Assembly (NCBI GenBank): GCA_028284905.1
Contig: JANQQU010000033.1
Coordinates: 124,001 to 188,000, forward strand
Length of the DNA stretch: 64,000 bases
Source: Calditrichia bacterium
GTDB lineage: Bacteria > Calditrichota > Calditrichia > RBG-13-44-9 > J075
Reading direction: 5' to 3'
The translations under genes and the position numbers were made by a program. Below are positions 8,688 to 17,060 of this stretch, piece after piece; positions within the stretch are counted from its first letter, which is position 1, and the number at the start of each line of letters is the position of its first letter. Below the pieces are notes generated by a model. The model saw nothing but the letters and a program-made list of their open reading frames with translations. It did not search any database and was not told where the DNA came from.

Positions 8688-9086
8688 ATGAAATTACTGG
8701 ATTCCAAACCGAAAAAAGCAATTCTAAACATTACTCCTTTAATTGATGTATTGTTTATCTTAATCATTTTCTTTACTATATCTTCGACTTTTCTGGAGCA
8801 GCCCGGGATAAAGCTGGATTTACCGAAAGCCACCAGCTCCCAGGCCCAGGTCGTTGAAAAAGCAGTACTTTACATCACCAAAGATTCAGAACTTTACTTC
8901 AAAGACGATCCGGTGACACTGGAAGCACTGCCGGAAATTCTCCGCAAGGCAATGGGAGAACGCAGCGAAAAAAGCCTGATTATTAATGCAGACCAGAAAG
9001 TCACCCATGGTCTCGTAGTGGAAGTAATGGATATTGCCCGGGTAAACGGCGTAGAAAAGCTGGTTATCTCCGCAGAACCGGAGTAA
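8688..9086 (+). CDS. exbD: ExbD/TolR proton-channel protein
   Basis: 132 residues, one N-terminal membrane helix containing the essential proton-carrying Asp (Asp20 in ITPLIDVLFILIIFF), then a periplasmic domain ending in VVEVMDIARVNGVEKLVIS. It completes the motor with the ExbB-like protein 31 bases upstream. AGGGA precedes the start. Length and domain order are normal for the family. Confidence 0.93.
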   Translation: MKLLDSKPKKAILNITPLIDVLFILIIFFTISSTFLEQPGIKLDLPKATSSQAQVVEKAVLYITKDSELYFKDDPVTLEALPEILRKAMGERSEKSLIINADQKVTHGLVVEVMDIARVNGVEKLVISAEPE

Positions 9087-9278
9087 ACCAATACCATATA
9101 TGCCGAAGGCATTACACAATATCAGCCAGAGTTTGCCAAAGGCTCAGGCGAGTATTGATAAAGTGAAGACGTTGTTCATAATCTGATTTGATTCAACATT
9201 ATCTACTATTACTTATACTTCTTCCTGCAATTGAAATGACAGGGGAGCTATTTATATCTATAATCTGGAGGAGATGTT

Positions 9279-9644
9279 ATGATGTCCGCTTCGGCATATA
9301 AGGTGATTCACTTGTTCGGTATCTTTCTGGTGTTAATGGCATTTGGCGGTGTTATTATGCGCTCGATTAACGGCGGTACCGGAGAGCATAACTGGAAAAA
9401 ACAAATTGGTATTGGTCATGGCGTCGGCCTGTTTCTTATCCTGCTTGGCGGATTTGGCATGATGGCCAAATACAACTATGCTTACGGCGACGGCTGGGTC
9501 ATTGCCAAGATTGTTATCTGGCTGGTATTTGGCGGACTATTAACCGCAGCGACAAAAATGACGGATAAAGGCACAATGCTTTGGTGGGCAGTTATCATTC
9601 TGGCAACCTTATCCGGCTATCTCGCAATCTTCAAACCCTTCTAG
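9279..9644 (+). CDS. Small four-helix membrane protein, unrecognised
   Basis: 121 residues, nearly all hydrophobic, with about four membrane segments (roughly 8-26, 44-62, 73-90 and 99-118). Polar loops carry RSINGG, GEHNWKKQ and ATKMTDKG. A GGAGGAG ribosome-binding site lies before tandem ATGs at 9279 and 9282. No catalytic motif is seen. It ends 7 bases before rsmI and may share that transcript. I do not recognise the family; the layout resembles small SirB- or cytochrome-like membrane proteins, but no haem-binding histidine pattern is evident. Confidence 0.8.
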   Translation: MMSASAYKVIHLFGIFLVLMAFGGVIMRSINGGTGEHNWKKQIGIGHGVGLFLILLGGFGMMAKYNYAYGDGWVIAKIVIWLVFGGLLTAATKMTDKGTMLWWAVIILATLSGYLAIFKPF

Positions 9645-9651
9645 TGCTAAT

Positions 9652-10353
9652 ATGAAGGGGAATCTCTATATCGTTAGTACGCCGATCGGCAACCTGGAAG
9701 ACATCACCTTGCGGGCGCTGCGAATCCTGAAAGAAGTGGATTATATCTGCGCAGAGGATACCCGGGTCACCCGCCGGTTACTCAATCATTACGAGATAGA
9801 GAACACCCTGCTTAGCTATCATTCCCATAATGAGAGAGGCCGGATACCTCAAGTCATCGGTTTTCTTGATGACGGCCTCTCCGTTGCCCTCGTTTCCGAT
9901 GCCGGCACCCCGGGAATTTCCGACCCCGCCCATAAACTGGTCAAAGCGGCAATTCAATCCGAAATTGATATCATTCCGATTCCCGGTGTTACCGCATGTA
10001 TTCCCGCCCTGGTTGTTTCCGGATTACCGACCGACCGCTTCGTTTTTGAAGGCTTTCTTCCCCGCAAAAAAGGGCGGCAAACCAAGCTGCTTCAACTGGC
10101 TGAAGAGCCCGGTACCATTATCCTTTACGAGTCTCCACATCGAATTCAAAAAACAATTTCGCATATTGTAAACATTATGGGAAATCGTTATATTGTCGTT
10201 TCGCGTGAATTGACGAAGAAGTTTGAAGAGATTATTCGAGGATATGCGCAGGAGTTGTTAAGCGAACTGGAAACACGCACCCTGAAAGGCGAAATTGTCT
10301 TGCTCATCGCCGGACAGGATTTTAAACCAATTGAAGAAGAAAGAGCCAAATAG
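9652..10353 (+). CDS. rsmI: 16S rRNA (cytidine(1402)-2'-O)-methyltransferase RsmI
   Basis: 233 residues, the normal length. It has the full series of RsmI motifs: STPIGNLEDITLRAL at the start, AEDTRVTRRLL, the SAM-binding SDAGTPGISDP, PGVTACIPALVVSGLPTDRF, FEGFLPRKKGRQ, YESPHRI and SRELTKKFEE. It 2'-O-methylates C1402 in the ribosomal decoding centre. The stop codon touches the start of the next gene (TAGATG), so translation of the phosphatidyltransferase is probably coupled. Confidence 0.97.
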   Translation: MKGNLYIVSTPIGNLEDITLRALRILKEVDYICAEDTRVTRRLLNHYEIENTLLSYHSHNERGRIPQVIGFLDDGLSVALVSDAGTPGISDPAHKLVKAAIQSEIDIIPIPGVTACIPALVVSGLPTDRFVFEGFLPRKKGRQTKLLQLAEEPGTIILYESPHRIQKTISHIVNIMGNRYIVVSRELTKKFEEIIRGYAQELLSELETRTLKGEIVLLIAGQDFKPIEEERAK

Positions 10354-10998
10354 ATGTCTAAAAAGGGATTTACGCTGCTGCCGCGGTCGCTCAGGGATGC
10401 CTTTATAAATGCCATTGACGCGCCGGTAGACCTTATTATAAAATTTAATATCCACCCTAACATTTTTACCATACTCGGACTCATTGCCTCGATTATCGGG
10501 GCATACTTTTATTATATCGAATACCTTTTTTGGGGGGGCGCCGGAATTTTGATCGGAGGCGTCTGCGATACTTTCGATGGAAAGATAGCCCGGAAAACCG
10601 GCCGTTCCTCTAACTTCGGCGCGGTTTTCGATTCCAGTCTGGATCGTTATGCGGAATTCTTTATGTTCCTCGGCATTATGGGATATATGAACCGCTTCGA
10701 AGAACCACTTTATCAGATTACCACCGTCGTTGCTTTTCTTGCGCTGAACGGTTCCATTCTGGTCAGTTATGTGCGGGCACGGGCGGAAGGTCTGGGTTAC
10801 GAGTGTAAGGTCGGGGTGATGCAACGTGCGGAGCGAATAGTATTAATCGGTTTTAGTTCTCTCATTCATGAATATGCCTTGATCGCTGCGGTTTGGATTG
10901 TGGCTATTTTTGCCAATATCACCGCGATTCAACGACTGATTCATGTGTGGCGCACCGAGCGGGAAGATTTAAGTAAAGAGCAGCAGATCAACCAGTAG
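10354..10998 (+). CDS. CDP-alcohol phosphatidyltransferase, probably inositol-phospholipid synthase
   Basis: 214 residues, about six membrane helices. The catalytic signature D-x2-D-G-x2-A-R-x8-G-x3-D-x3-D is complete: Asp72, Asp75, Gly76, Ala79, Arg80, Gly89, Asp93 and Asp97. The enzyme joins a CDP-diacylglycerol-type donor to an alcohol at the inner membrane. Because inositol-3-phosphate synthase follows 147 bases on, the acceptor is likely inositol phosphate, giving phosphatidylinositol phosphate as in bacterial PIP synthases; this is inference from context. PgsA-type use of glycerol phosphate is the alternative. A strong terminator lies between it and the next gene. Confidence 0.9.
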   Translation: MSKKGFTLLPRSLRDAFINAIDAPVDLIIKFNIHPNIFTILGLIASIIGAYFYYIEYLFWGGAGILIGGVCDTFDGKIARKTGRSSNFGAVFDSSLDRYAEFFMFLGIMGYMNRFEEPLYQITTVVAFLALNGSILVSYVRARAEGLGYECKVGVMQRAERIVLIGFSSLIHEYALIAAVWIVAIFANITAIQRLIHVWRTEREDLSKEQQINQ

Positions 10999-11037
10999 TA
11001 TTACCTGGTTTTTTAATCCCAATATTTTTTTATAATA

Positions 11038-11065
11038 AAAAATGCCTTACTATAAGGCATTTTTT
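11038..11065. terminator. Intrinsic terminator between phosphatidyltransferase and ino1-like gene
   Basis: AAAAATGCCTTA (11038-11049) and TAAGGCATTTTT (11053-11064) form a perfect 12-bp stem with a three-base loop and a T-run; A-rich sequence before it makes it potentially bidirectional. Confidence 0.9.
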
Positions 11066-11145
11066 AATTCATGGCTATGCATAATCTGCCATGGGAAATG
11101 ACTTAGAAAACGCAGAAAATAAGAAACCAACTGAAGGAGTGTGCT

Positions 11146-12474
11146 ATGAAAGATGCACCGAAAGTCGAAGTTGCACCAGCCAAAGGACGGCTGGGAATAT
11201 TAATACCAGGGATGGGCGCAGTTGCTACTACATTTATTGCCGGTGTATTAGCTGTCCGTAAAGGCATTGGCCAGCCGATCGGCTCCCTGACCCAAATGGG
11301 AACGATCCGCCTCGGCAAAAGAACTGAAAACCGGGTACCTATGATTAAAGATTTCGCGCCGTTAAGTAGTCTGGATGATCTTTATTTTGGCGGCTGGGAT
11401 ATTTTTGAAGAGAATATGTATGAGTCCGCCGTTCATGCCGGTGTTCTGGATAAAAACCTGCTCGATGATATTCGCCCGGAAATGGAAGCGATCAAGCCCT
11501 GGAAAGGGGTTTTCTCGAAAGATTATGTCAAGAAGCTGGACGGTAGCTATGTAAAGACCGGCGGCACCAAGTGGGATTATGCCCAAATGGTGATGGATGA
11601 TATCAAATCTTTCAAAGACAAAAACAACCTGGATCGCATGGTGATGGTTTGGTGCGGTAGCACGGAAATTTTCCTGAAGCCGGAAGACGTTCACCAAACA
11701 CTGGCCGCTTTCGAGCAGGGCCTGAAAGACGATCATCCCTCAATTGCACCGAGTATGATCTACGCGTACGCAGCGATTAAGATGGGCATTCCGTATGCCA
11801 ATGGCGCCCCCAACCTTTCCGCTGATATTCCCGCATTATATGAATTAGCAAAGCAAACCCAAACCCCGATTACCGGGAAAGATTTCAAAACCGGCCAGAC
11901 CTTGATGAAGACGATTCTCGCGCCTGGTTTAAAAGCGCGTCTGCTGGGAATTTCCGGTTGGTTCTCCACCAATATTCTTGGTAACCGGGACGGTGAAGTT
12001 CTCGACGATCCGGCATCCTTCAAAACGAAGGAAGAGAGCAAGCTCTCGGTATTAGATCAGATCCTCCAGCCGGAAGTTTATCCGGACCTCTACAAAGATT
12101 ATTACCACAAGGTTCGTATCAATTACTATCCGCCGCGCGGCGATAACAAAGAAGGCTGGGACAACATCGACATTTTCGGCTGGCTCGGTTATCCGATGCA
12201 GATTAAAATCGACTTCCTCTGCCGGGACAGTATCCTTGCCGCACCGATCGTTCTCGATCTCGCCCTGTTCCTCGACTTGGCGAAGCGTTCCGGTTTCTCC
12301 GGTATCCAGGAATGGCTTTCCTTTTACTGGAAGAGCCCGATGGTACTTGAGGGACTTTATCCCGAACATGATATCTTTATCCAGTTGATGAAGCTGAAAA
12401 ACACCCTGCGTTATATGATGGGTGAAGATCAGATTACGCACCTGGGTGCTGATTATTATGAATATTATCGTTAA
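11146..12474 (+). CDS. Inositol-3-phosphate synthase (MIPS)
   Basis: 442 residues. The NAD-binding start GILIPGMGAVATTFIAGV and the strongly conserved core TGKDFKTGQTLMKTILAPG, ISGWFSTNILGNRDGEVL and FKTKEESK identify the MIPS family, which turns glucose 6-phosphate into 1L-myo-inositol 1-phosphate. The late segment MQIKIDFLCRDSILAAPIVLDL is also typical. GAAGGAG lies 7 bases before the ATG. Next to the phosphatidyltransferase it indicates endogenous supply of the inositol headgroup. Own promoter likely, since a terminator precedes it. Confidence 0.96.
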   Translation: MKDAPKVEVAPAKGRLGILIPGMGAVATTFIAGVLAVRKGIGQPIGSLTQMGTIRLGKRTENRVPMIKDFAPLSSLDDLYFGGWDIFEENMYESAVHAGVLDKNLLDDIRPEMEAIKPWKGVFSKDYVKKLDGSYVKTGGTKWDYAQMVMDDIKSFKDKNNLDRMVMVWCGSTEIFLKPEDVHQTLAAFEQGLKDDHPSIAPSMIYAYAAIKMGIPYANGAPNLSADIPALYELAKQTQTPITGKDFKTGQTLMKTILAPGLKARLLGISGWFSTNILGNRDGEVLDDPASFKTKEESKLSVLDQILQPEVYPDLYKDYYHKVRINYYPPRGDNKEGWDNIDIFGWLGYPMQIKIDFLCRDSILAAPIVLDLALFLDLAKRSGFSGIQEWLSFYWKSPMVLEGLYPEHDIFIQLMKLKNTLRYMMGEDQITHLGADYYEYYR

Positions 12475-12504
12475 TCATTTCCGATTGAAGCATTTGTAAC
12501 ACTT

Positions 12505-12544
12505 AAATCCTATAATCCGGTTCTCCGGGTTATAGGATTTTATT
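12505..12544 (+). terminator. Intrinsic terminator after inositol-3-phosphate synthase
   Basis: AAATCCTATAATCCGG (12505-12520), loop TTCT, then CCGGGTTATAGGATTT (12525-12540) with a single G-U pair, followed by TATT. Confidence 0.85.
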
Positions 12545-12773
12545 CCGGTTGTTTATTGTTGACCATCAATGCGCTAAATTTGATTGTCAATATATTGTTT
12601 CGGTCCCCATTTCTAAACAGGCAGCAATGTTTTAACGGCCTGATGGTCAAACTGCCAGTACGGCAATGGTTACTATCCCGTGGGAGCGCGGGCGAAAATC
12701 CGGGAAGCGAATCCAGGTAACACGCGCATTTCTTTGCTGAACGGAACCAAAGAGAAATGAATTCAAAGGGCAC
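12545..12773 (+). other. Structured leader-like region before the MATE gene, no gene
   Basis: No ORF is credible here. A hairpin TTGACCATCAA/TTGATTGTCAA (12559-12569 and 12580-12590, one mismatch) opens the region. Further on, a GC-rich stretch near 12675-12725 carries CCCG/CGGG arms and two similar words, GCGAAAATCCGGG and GCGAATCCAGG. It may be an untranslated regulatory leader. I could not match it to a known riboswitch. Confidence 0.35.
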
Positions 12774-14126
12774 ATGAAACCCGGCACTTCAAATCAATCT
12801 CCGCTAAAGGATTTCATCCGTACTTCCTTACCTGCGGTTGTCGACCTTTCTTCGCAAACCATCGCCTGGCTGATCGAAGCAATATTCATCGGTCATTTGT
12901 CCGCGGCGGCTTTGGCCGGGGTAGGCTTCGCCCTGCAGATTTTAATCCTCACCTTTACTGTTGTTCTCACCTTCGTTGTTGGCGCCTCAATTATCATCAA
13001 CCGCTATTTGGGGGCGGATGATCGCTGGAATGCCAATCACGTCCTTGCCCAGGCCCTGATGATCGGCACCGGCCTCGCGATTTTGATTACTTTAATCTGG
13101 TTCTTTGGGGGCACACAGCTTTTTAGCCTGATTAAGGAGGAGGAGCCGCTTGCCCGGCAATACGGCATCGATTATCTGAAAACTGTTTCGTACTTTGGGC
13201 CGCTGGTTATTGTGAATTTTATCGCCCTGGGCATTTTACGCATGGTAGGCGATACGATGACGACTATGCGGATCAATCTTTTTGCCAACGTCACCCATTT
13301 ACTCCTGGCTTTTCCGTTGATTTTCGGTGTTTGGGGATTTCCCCGCATGGAAGCGCAGGGGGCAGCACTGGCCCTGGGTATTGCCCATTCCATTGCATTC
13401 TTCATAACCTTATATAGCTTGCGCAGCCGCAAACTAAACCTTTTCCTCTCATTCCGGGAATACACGACACCGAACTTCGAAACCTTCCAGAAGCTTTGGC
13501 GGGTTGGGGTGCCGGCAACTGTCGAGCAGCTCGTTTGGGCAATCGGGCAGCTTATTCTCAGCTTTTATGCCGGTATGATGGGGGTCGTTGTTCTCGCTGC
13601 TCACCAGGTTTTTGTGCGTATCCAATCCGTTTTAGCCATGGCATTCCAGGGATTTGGCCTCGCTTCGATGACGCTGGTCGGGCAAAATATTGGCGCGGAC
13701 AACGAGCATAAAGCAATTGCGGCAGGTAACAGCGCGGCAGTGGTGGCCTTCTTTGCTTCCCTCGCGATTGCCGTTGTGTTAATCGTTTTTCAGGATACCT
13801 GGTTCTATATTTTTACTTCGGATCAAACGGTGATCGAATACGGCACCAGGGTCATTCTGGTACTGGCGTTAATTCAAATCCCGAAAGCAGTGAATATTGT
13901 TCTAACCGGAAATTTACGGGGCGGGGCGGATTTAAAATGGTTAATGTGGTTGGCGATCAGCAGCGTTATTTCTTTTGAAACCTTTGGCGCTTATATTCTC
14001 TCTTTCACGCTGGAGTTAATGCTGATGGGTCTTTGGTTAGTACAGGGCATTGATGAGACCTACCGCCTCACGCTCAACTACTGGCGTTTCCGTCAGCGCA
14101 AATGGAAGCTGGACGAATTGTTCTAA
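12774..14126 (+). CDS. MATE-family multidrug/toxin efflux transporter
   Basis: 450 residues with about twelve membrane segments in two similar halves, the usual length. The N-terminal half has SLPAVVDLSSQTIAWLIEAIFIG and GAALALGIAHSIAFF; the second half opens with RVGVPATVEQLVWAIGQLI and holds AAHQVFVRIQS and ALIQIPKAVNIVLTGNLRGG, all typical of MatE domains. It would exchange Na+ or H+ for cationic compounds across the inner membrane. Substrate unknown. Thymidylate kinase starts 25 bases downstream. Confidence 0.93.
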   Translation: MKPGTSNQSPLKDFIRTSLPAVVDLSSQTIAWLIEAIFIGHLSAAALAGVGFALQILILTFTVVLTFVVGASIIINRYLGADDRWNANHVLAQALMIGTGLAILITLIWFFGGTQLFSLIKEEEPLARQYGIDYLKTVSYFGPLVIVNFIALGILRMVGDTMTTMRINLFANVTHLLLAFPLIFGVWGFPRMEAQGAALALGIAHSIAFFITLYSLRSRKLNLFLSFREYTTPNFETFQKLWRVGVPATVEQLVWAIGQLILSFYAGMMGVVVLAAHQVFVRIQSVLAMAFQGFGLASMTLVGQNIGADNEHKAIAAGNSAAVVAFFASLAIAVVLIVFQDTWFYIFTSDQTVIEYGTRVILVLALIQIPKAVNIVLTGNLRGGADLKWLMWLAISSVISFETFGAYILSFTLELMLMGLWLVQGIDETYRLTLNYWRFRQRKWKLDELF

Positions 14127-14151
14127 ACAAATATGCATTACAGGATTCGTA

Positions 14152-14787
14152 ATGAAAAACTATGAGCGTTTTATTTCCTTTGAAGGCATCGATTTTTGTG
14201 GCAAGTCCACCCAAACGGCGATTCTTTTGGAAACACTGCAGGAAAAAGGCATCAATGTTCATTTATTGCGAGAGCCTGGCGGTACGATTATTTCCGAAAA
14301 AGTCCGTAGCATCATCCTCGACAAAGCCCACCTGGAAATGCATGCCAAAGCAGAAATCCTCCTCTATTCCGCTGCCCGCGCTCAGTTGGTGCATCAAAAG
14401 CTACTACCGTTACTGGAGGAGGGCGAATACATTATCGCCGATCGTTTTTATGATTCAACTACCGCGTATCAGGGGTATGGCCGCCAGTTGGATGTTGCCT
14501 TCGTTCAGCAATTAAACCACTTCGCCACCTCCGGTTTACGCCCGGCAAAAACCCTCTTTATCGACATCTCCCCGGAAGAAGCCCTCCGCCGCCAAAAAGC
14601 CGGCGAACGCCAAAAAGACCGTCTGGAAAATGAGAGCGCCCGTTTTTTCCAGCTCATCTACGATGGCTATCAACGCCTGATTAAAGAAGCCCCGGAAAGA
14701 TTCATCGTTATTCCCGGTGAGGATAGTATCGAAAACGTTGCCAAAAATATCCAGGAAACAGTTTTTAAAATCTGGAATCAGGAATAA
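14152..14787 (+). CDS. tmk: Thymidylate kinase
   Basis: 211 residues from the ATG at 14152 (an upstream in-frame start would run into the MATE gene). It phosphorylates dTMP to dTDP. Motifs: FEGIDFCGKSTQ is the P-loop, with Phe-Cys where many family members have Gly-Ala/Pro; LLREPGGT; the DRFYDSTTAYQGYGR segment that binds thymidine and the DR pair; and a lid with RRQKAGERQKDRLE. All catalytic elements are present and the length is normal. Confidence 0.95.
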   Translation: MKNYERFISFEGIDFCGKSTQTAILLETLQEKGINVHLLREPGGTIISEKVRSIILDKAHLEMHAKAEILLYSAARAQLVHQKLLPLLEEGEYIIADRFYDSTTAYQGYGRQLDVAFVQQLNHFATSGLRPAKTLFIDISPEEALRRQKAGERQKDRLENESARFFQLIYDGYQRLIKEAPERFIVIPGEDSIENVAKNIQETVFKIWNQE

Positions 14788-15181
14788 TTGGCTTACCACA
14801 CGATAATCCGGCTGGAATTATTAAATTTACCACACAGAGGGTAAAGATAATTCTTTTTATTCTACAAAAAATTGTTTTCATTGATATCAAGATGAATCCG
14901 GTATGGTGGATACCGGCAGCATTCGCAGTTATTTCCCGGCGTCGATTCCGAACGCACATCCGAGACGATTTCGTTTGAACAGCCCCTGGTTGCTCAACAA
15001 CTTCCCTCCTGATTTTCCCGGCGCCGTTGAATTATCCTGCTTCCGAATTTCGCCGGACAGGATTGTCTACTCTGAACAACAGATTGTTATTTTTTCAACA
15101 TACAGTTTAAGTAGGGAAACTTTTTCTGTGAATTATGCTACAAAAAACAGGCGCCGGGCCTTTTAACAGGAGGTTGTATCT
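14788..15181. other. Intergenic region without a credible gene
   Basis: About 394 bases. It holds a small perfect inverted repeat CCGGTAT/ATACCGG near 14900 and the promoter and ribosome-binding site (AGGAGG at 15170-15175) of the protease gene. An 87-codon frame at 14903-15166 has no recognisable protein character. Confidence 0.6.
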
Positions 15182-16870
15182 ATGCATTCACGTAATCAAT
15201 TCATGGTTTGGATGACAGTTTTTACAATCATCTTCTCCACGGTTTGGCTGGCAAACCAATCCATGGCCAATGATAATGAGAGCACTTATTATAAAATAGA
15301 TAAAGGCCTTTTTTACCTCAAAGAAGTATTCGAAACCATCTCCCGAAATTATGTAGAAGAACTCGACCCGGAGACGCTCAGCAAATCTGCCATCGAAGGC
15401 ATGCTGAAGGAATTCGATCCGTATACCGTTTTCTTCGAGGATCCCGGTTCTCATCAAATGCAGATGATCACCCGTGGCCGCTATGGTGGCGTGGGGATGG
15501 AAATCGGATTCCAGGGTAAGAAAATTACCGTCATCACCCCGATGGAAGATACGCCTGCACAAAGAGCTGGTGTTCGCGCCGGCGATGTTATCGTTCGCAT
15601 TAATAAAACCTCGGTTAAAACCAGCAGCCTGGAAGAAACCTCCCGCCTTTTACGAGGCAAAGTGGGCACCAGTGTAGAAATTGAAATCGAACGCCCCGGC
15701 GTTAATAAAACGGTTGTCCTCAATCTGGTCCGGGAAGAAATCCTGATTAAAGATGTTAGCTATGCGGAATTTCTCGAAGATGGCACTGCCTATATTCGAC
15801 TGACCGCTTTCTCCGATAAAGCCAGTCAGGAGTTGAAAGAAACGATTCGCAATTTAAAAGAAGAGCGGAAAATCAAGCGGGTTGTTCTGGACTTGCGTGG
15901 TAACCCTGGCGGGTTATTGACTTCCGCCGTTGAGGTAGCCAATGTCTTTTTACCACCCGGCCAACTGGTCGTTTCTACCCGCGGCTCCCATGAATCGGAA
16001 AGTAAGTTTTTTACCAAGGAACATCCTTTACTGCCAACGGAACCATTAGTCGTTCTGATCGATGAATCCAGCGCCAGCGCAGCAGAAATTGTGGCCGGGG
16101 CCATTCAGGATATGGACAGGGGTGTTTTGGTTGGCGCCAGCACTTTTGGTAAAGGATTGGTGCAAAAAGTGTATCCGATCGACCGGGTTTCTCAGGCCTA
16201 TCTGAAAATCACCACCGCCAAATATTATGTGCCGTCCGGTCGCTCCATCCAGAAAGAAGATTATAAAAAAAATGCCGAAGTTTATACAAACCGCACCGAC
16301 AGCCTTGAATTTAACCGCAAGGTGCGCTTTTTTACCCAGAATGGTCGGGTCGTTTACGGCGGTGGTGGCATTCAGCCGGATGTCGCAGCGGCAGATATTG
16401 ATGCGAAAGACGCCTATCTGCAAAATTTGGTTAACCGGGGCTTCCTGTTCCAGTTTGCTGTAGATTATTTATCCCAGCGTCCGGAAATTAAAGCGCAGGA
16501 GCGGGTAATTGTTGACGAAGGTATTCTGCTTTCACTGAAAGGTTATCTGGAAAAAAATGGCTTCGATTTTGAAATTGACGGCGAAAAGCAGCTGGACGAA
16601 TTCCTCTCCCTGGCCGACAAGAATAAATTCAACAGTGACATCACCGACCTGGTGACAGTCGCACGCCAAAAGCTGCAAACCGAAAAGAATAAACAGTTCA
16701 AACTGCATCAATCGCAGATTGAGCATTTGCTGGAAGCAGAGTTTGCAGAAAAATTGTCCGGCGCATCCGCGCGGATCAAAACCTTGCTGCTTTACGATAA
16801 CCAGCTAAAGACGGCCATGCAGGTGTTGCGCAACATGCAGCAGTATGAGAACATTCTCGCTGTGAAATAA
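15182..16870 (+). CDS. C-terminal processing peptidase (S41A, CtpA/Prc family)
   Basis: 562 residues. An N-terminal signal/anchor helix (about 8-28) is followed by an S41 N-terminal helical region, a PDZ domain (about 97-170; RYGGVGMEIG), and the S41 protease core with LDLRGNPGGLL (237-247). The catalytic Ser-Lys dyad is Ser299 in SSASAAEIVAGA and Lys324 in STFGKGLVQ, with the normal spacing of 25. It should cleave C-termini of periplasmic proteins. The C-terminal 150 residues are a helical, charged extension. AGGAGG lies ahead of the ATG and a hairpin follows the gene. Confidence 0.95.
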   Translation: MHSRNQFMVWMTVFTIIFSTVWLANQSMANDNESTYYKIDKGLFYLKEVFETISRNYVEELDPETLSKSAIEGMLKEFDPYTVFFEDPGSHQMQMITRGRYGGVGMEIGFQGKKITVITPMEDTPAQRAGVRAGDVIVRINKTSVKTSSLEETSRLLRGKVGTSVEIEIERPGVNKTVVLNLVREEILIKDVSYAEFLEDGTAYIRLTAFSDKASQELKETIRNLKEERKIKRVVLDLRGNPGGLLTSAVEVANVFLPPGQLVVSTRGSHESESKFFTKEHPLLPTEPLVVLIDESSASAAEIVAGAIQDMDRGVLVGASTFGKGLVQKVYPIDRVSQAYLKITTAKYYVPSGRSIQKEDYKKNAEVYTNRTDSLEFNRKVRFFTQNGRVVYGGGGIQPDVAAADIDAKDAYLQNLVNRGFLFQFAVDYLSQRPEIKAQERVIVDEGILLSLKGYLEKNGFDFEIDGEKQLDEFLSLADKNKFNSDITDLVTVARQKLQTEKNKQFKLHQSQIEHLLEAEFAEKLSGASARIKTLLLYDNQLKTAMQVLRNMQQYENILAVK

Positions 16871-16906
16871 GCGAAACTTTTTATAAGACAACTGCTCTTA
16901 TTAAAA

Positions 16907-16940
16907 AACTGCAAATTTGCAAATGGGCAAATTTGCAGTT
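16907..16940 (+). terminator. Perfect 14-bp hairpin after the protease gene
   Basis: AACTGCAAATTTGC (16907-16920), loop AAATGG, then GCAAATTTGCAGTT (16927-16940). The T-run after it is poor, so termination is likely but not certain. Confidence 0.6.
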
Positions 16941-17060
16941 GTAAAAATCTTCCTGGTTATTCTCCCAAAAAAATTCTGTCCCCACCTTCCCGCCCATTTA
17001 CTATAATATTGATTTCCTTGCGGAAAATCCGTACAATCATGGCTTGTTTGCACTAATTGG

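Noticed and set aside
12545-12773. Cobalamin riboswitch
   Set aside because: GAAAATCCGGGA is only a loose resemblance; the expected conserved boxes are missing.
14903-15166. 87-codon frame upstream of the protease gene
   Set aside because: No ribosome-binding site, no domain, composition unlike neighbouring proteins; treated as non-coding.
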